Positions 5,158-5,202 of a stretch of 5,202 bases of DNA are shown here, in pieces (positions within the stretch are counted from its first letter, which is position 1; the number at the start of each line of letters is the position of its first letter). The position numbers and the translations under genes are program-made. The stretch spans positions 1-5,202 of the forward strand of contig JASLHP010000285.1 in the NCBI GenBank assembly GCA_030149625.1. The letters are read 5' to 3'. Source of the DNA: Solirubrobacteraceae bacterium. Lineage in GTDB: Bacteria; Actinomycetota; Thermoleophilia; Solirubrobacterales; Solirubrobacteraceae. A model generated the notes under the pieces. That model searched no databases. It was not told where the DNA came from and saw only the letters and a program-made list of their open reading frames with translations.

Positions 5158-5202
5158 TCACGTGGCCGCGGCGCGCAGCCCGGCCAAGCCGCCGCGGCGC
5201 GC
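5158..5202 (-). CDS. Possible 3' end of a convergent gene, cut by the window edge
   Basis: One minus-strand frame is open from the window edge to a TGA at 5160-5158, ending GLAGLRAAAT. All its third codon positions are G or C, as expected of a real gene here, but 14 codons are too few to judge. The alternative is a plus-strand frame starting at ATG 5117 (MVRDAALLGIASG...) and open to the edge. It has no ribosome binding site and starts four bases after a terminator T-run, so it is less likely. No product can be named. Confidence 0.2.
   Translation of the reverse strand, partial: ARRGGLAGLRAAAT

Noticed and set aside
5165..5202. GCCGCGGCGCGC repeated at 5165-5176 and 5191-5202
   Set aside because: A 12-base GC-only direct repeat in a very GC-rich tail is expected from composition, and the window edge prevents further judgement.

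Overview
This is a high-GC chromosomal window with short intergenic gaps, GC-rich third codon positions and a GTG start. The protein styles suggest a high-GC actinobacterium, possibly Thermoleophilia/Solirubrobacterales-like. That placement is inferred from general protein resemblance, not from a marker gene. No tRNA, rRNA, CRISPR array, insertion sequence or phage gene was seen.

Layout, left to right. (1) A complete minus-strand GNAT N-acetyltransferase of the RimJ/RimL type (1-711). (2) Divergent from it, a small plus-strand MGMT-like alkyltransferase-like (ATL) protein in which the methyl-accepting Cys is replaced by Trp (809-1111). (3) After a 156-base gap with a candidate promoter and a dyad around its -10 element, a secreted SGNH/GDSL hydrolase with signal peptide and six mature cysteines (1268-2230), preceded by a very strong ribosome binding site. 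(4) A convergent gap with a long GC-rich hairpin whose 3' arm is duplicated in 21-bp tandem repeats. (5) A minus-strand 14-TM DHA2-type MFS exporter (2362-3891). (6) A 161-base divergent control region with a near-perfect 20-bp palindrome and three GATAT boxes about three helical turns apart. (7) A plus-strand tandem-domain Lrp/AsnC regulator (4053-5015), reading HTH-RAM-HTH-RAM. (8) A 63-bp tandem duplication covering the regulator's last codons, its stop and a terminator hairpin, so that two terminators stand in series. (9) A short tail that may hold the 3' end of a convergent gene.

The clearest functional unit is the divergent regulator/exporter pair. The Lrp-type protein probably controls itself and the efflux pump from the shared region, in response to an unknown small ligand. 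The ATL protein would flag O6-alkylguanine damage for nucleotide excision repair. The acetyltransferase and the secreted hydrolase look like independent single genes. No wholly new multi-gene system is visible. The most interesting points are regulatory: the phased boxes with palindrome, and the duplicated terminator with a compensatory base-pair change.
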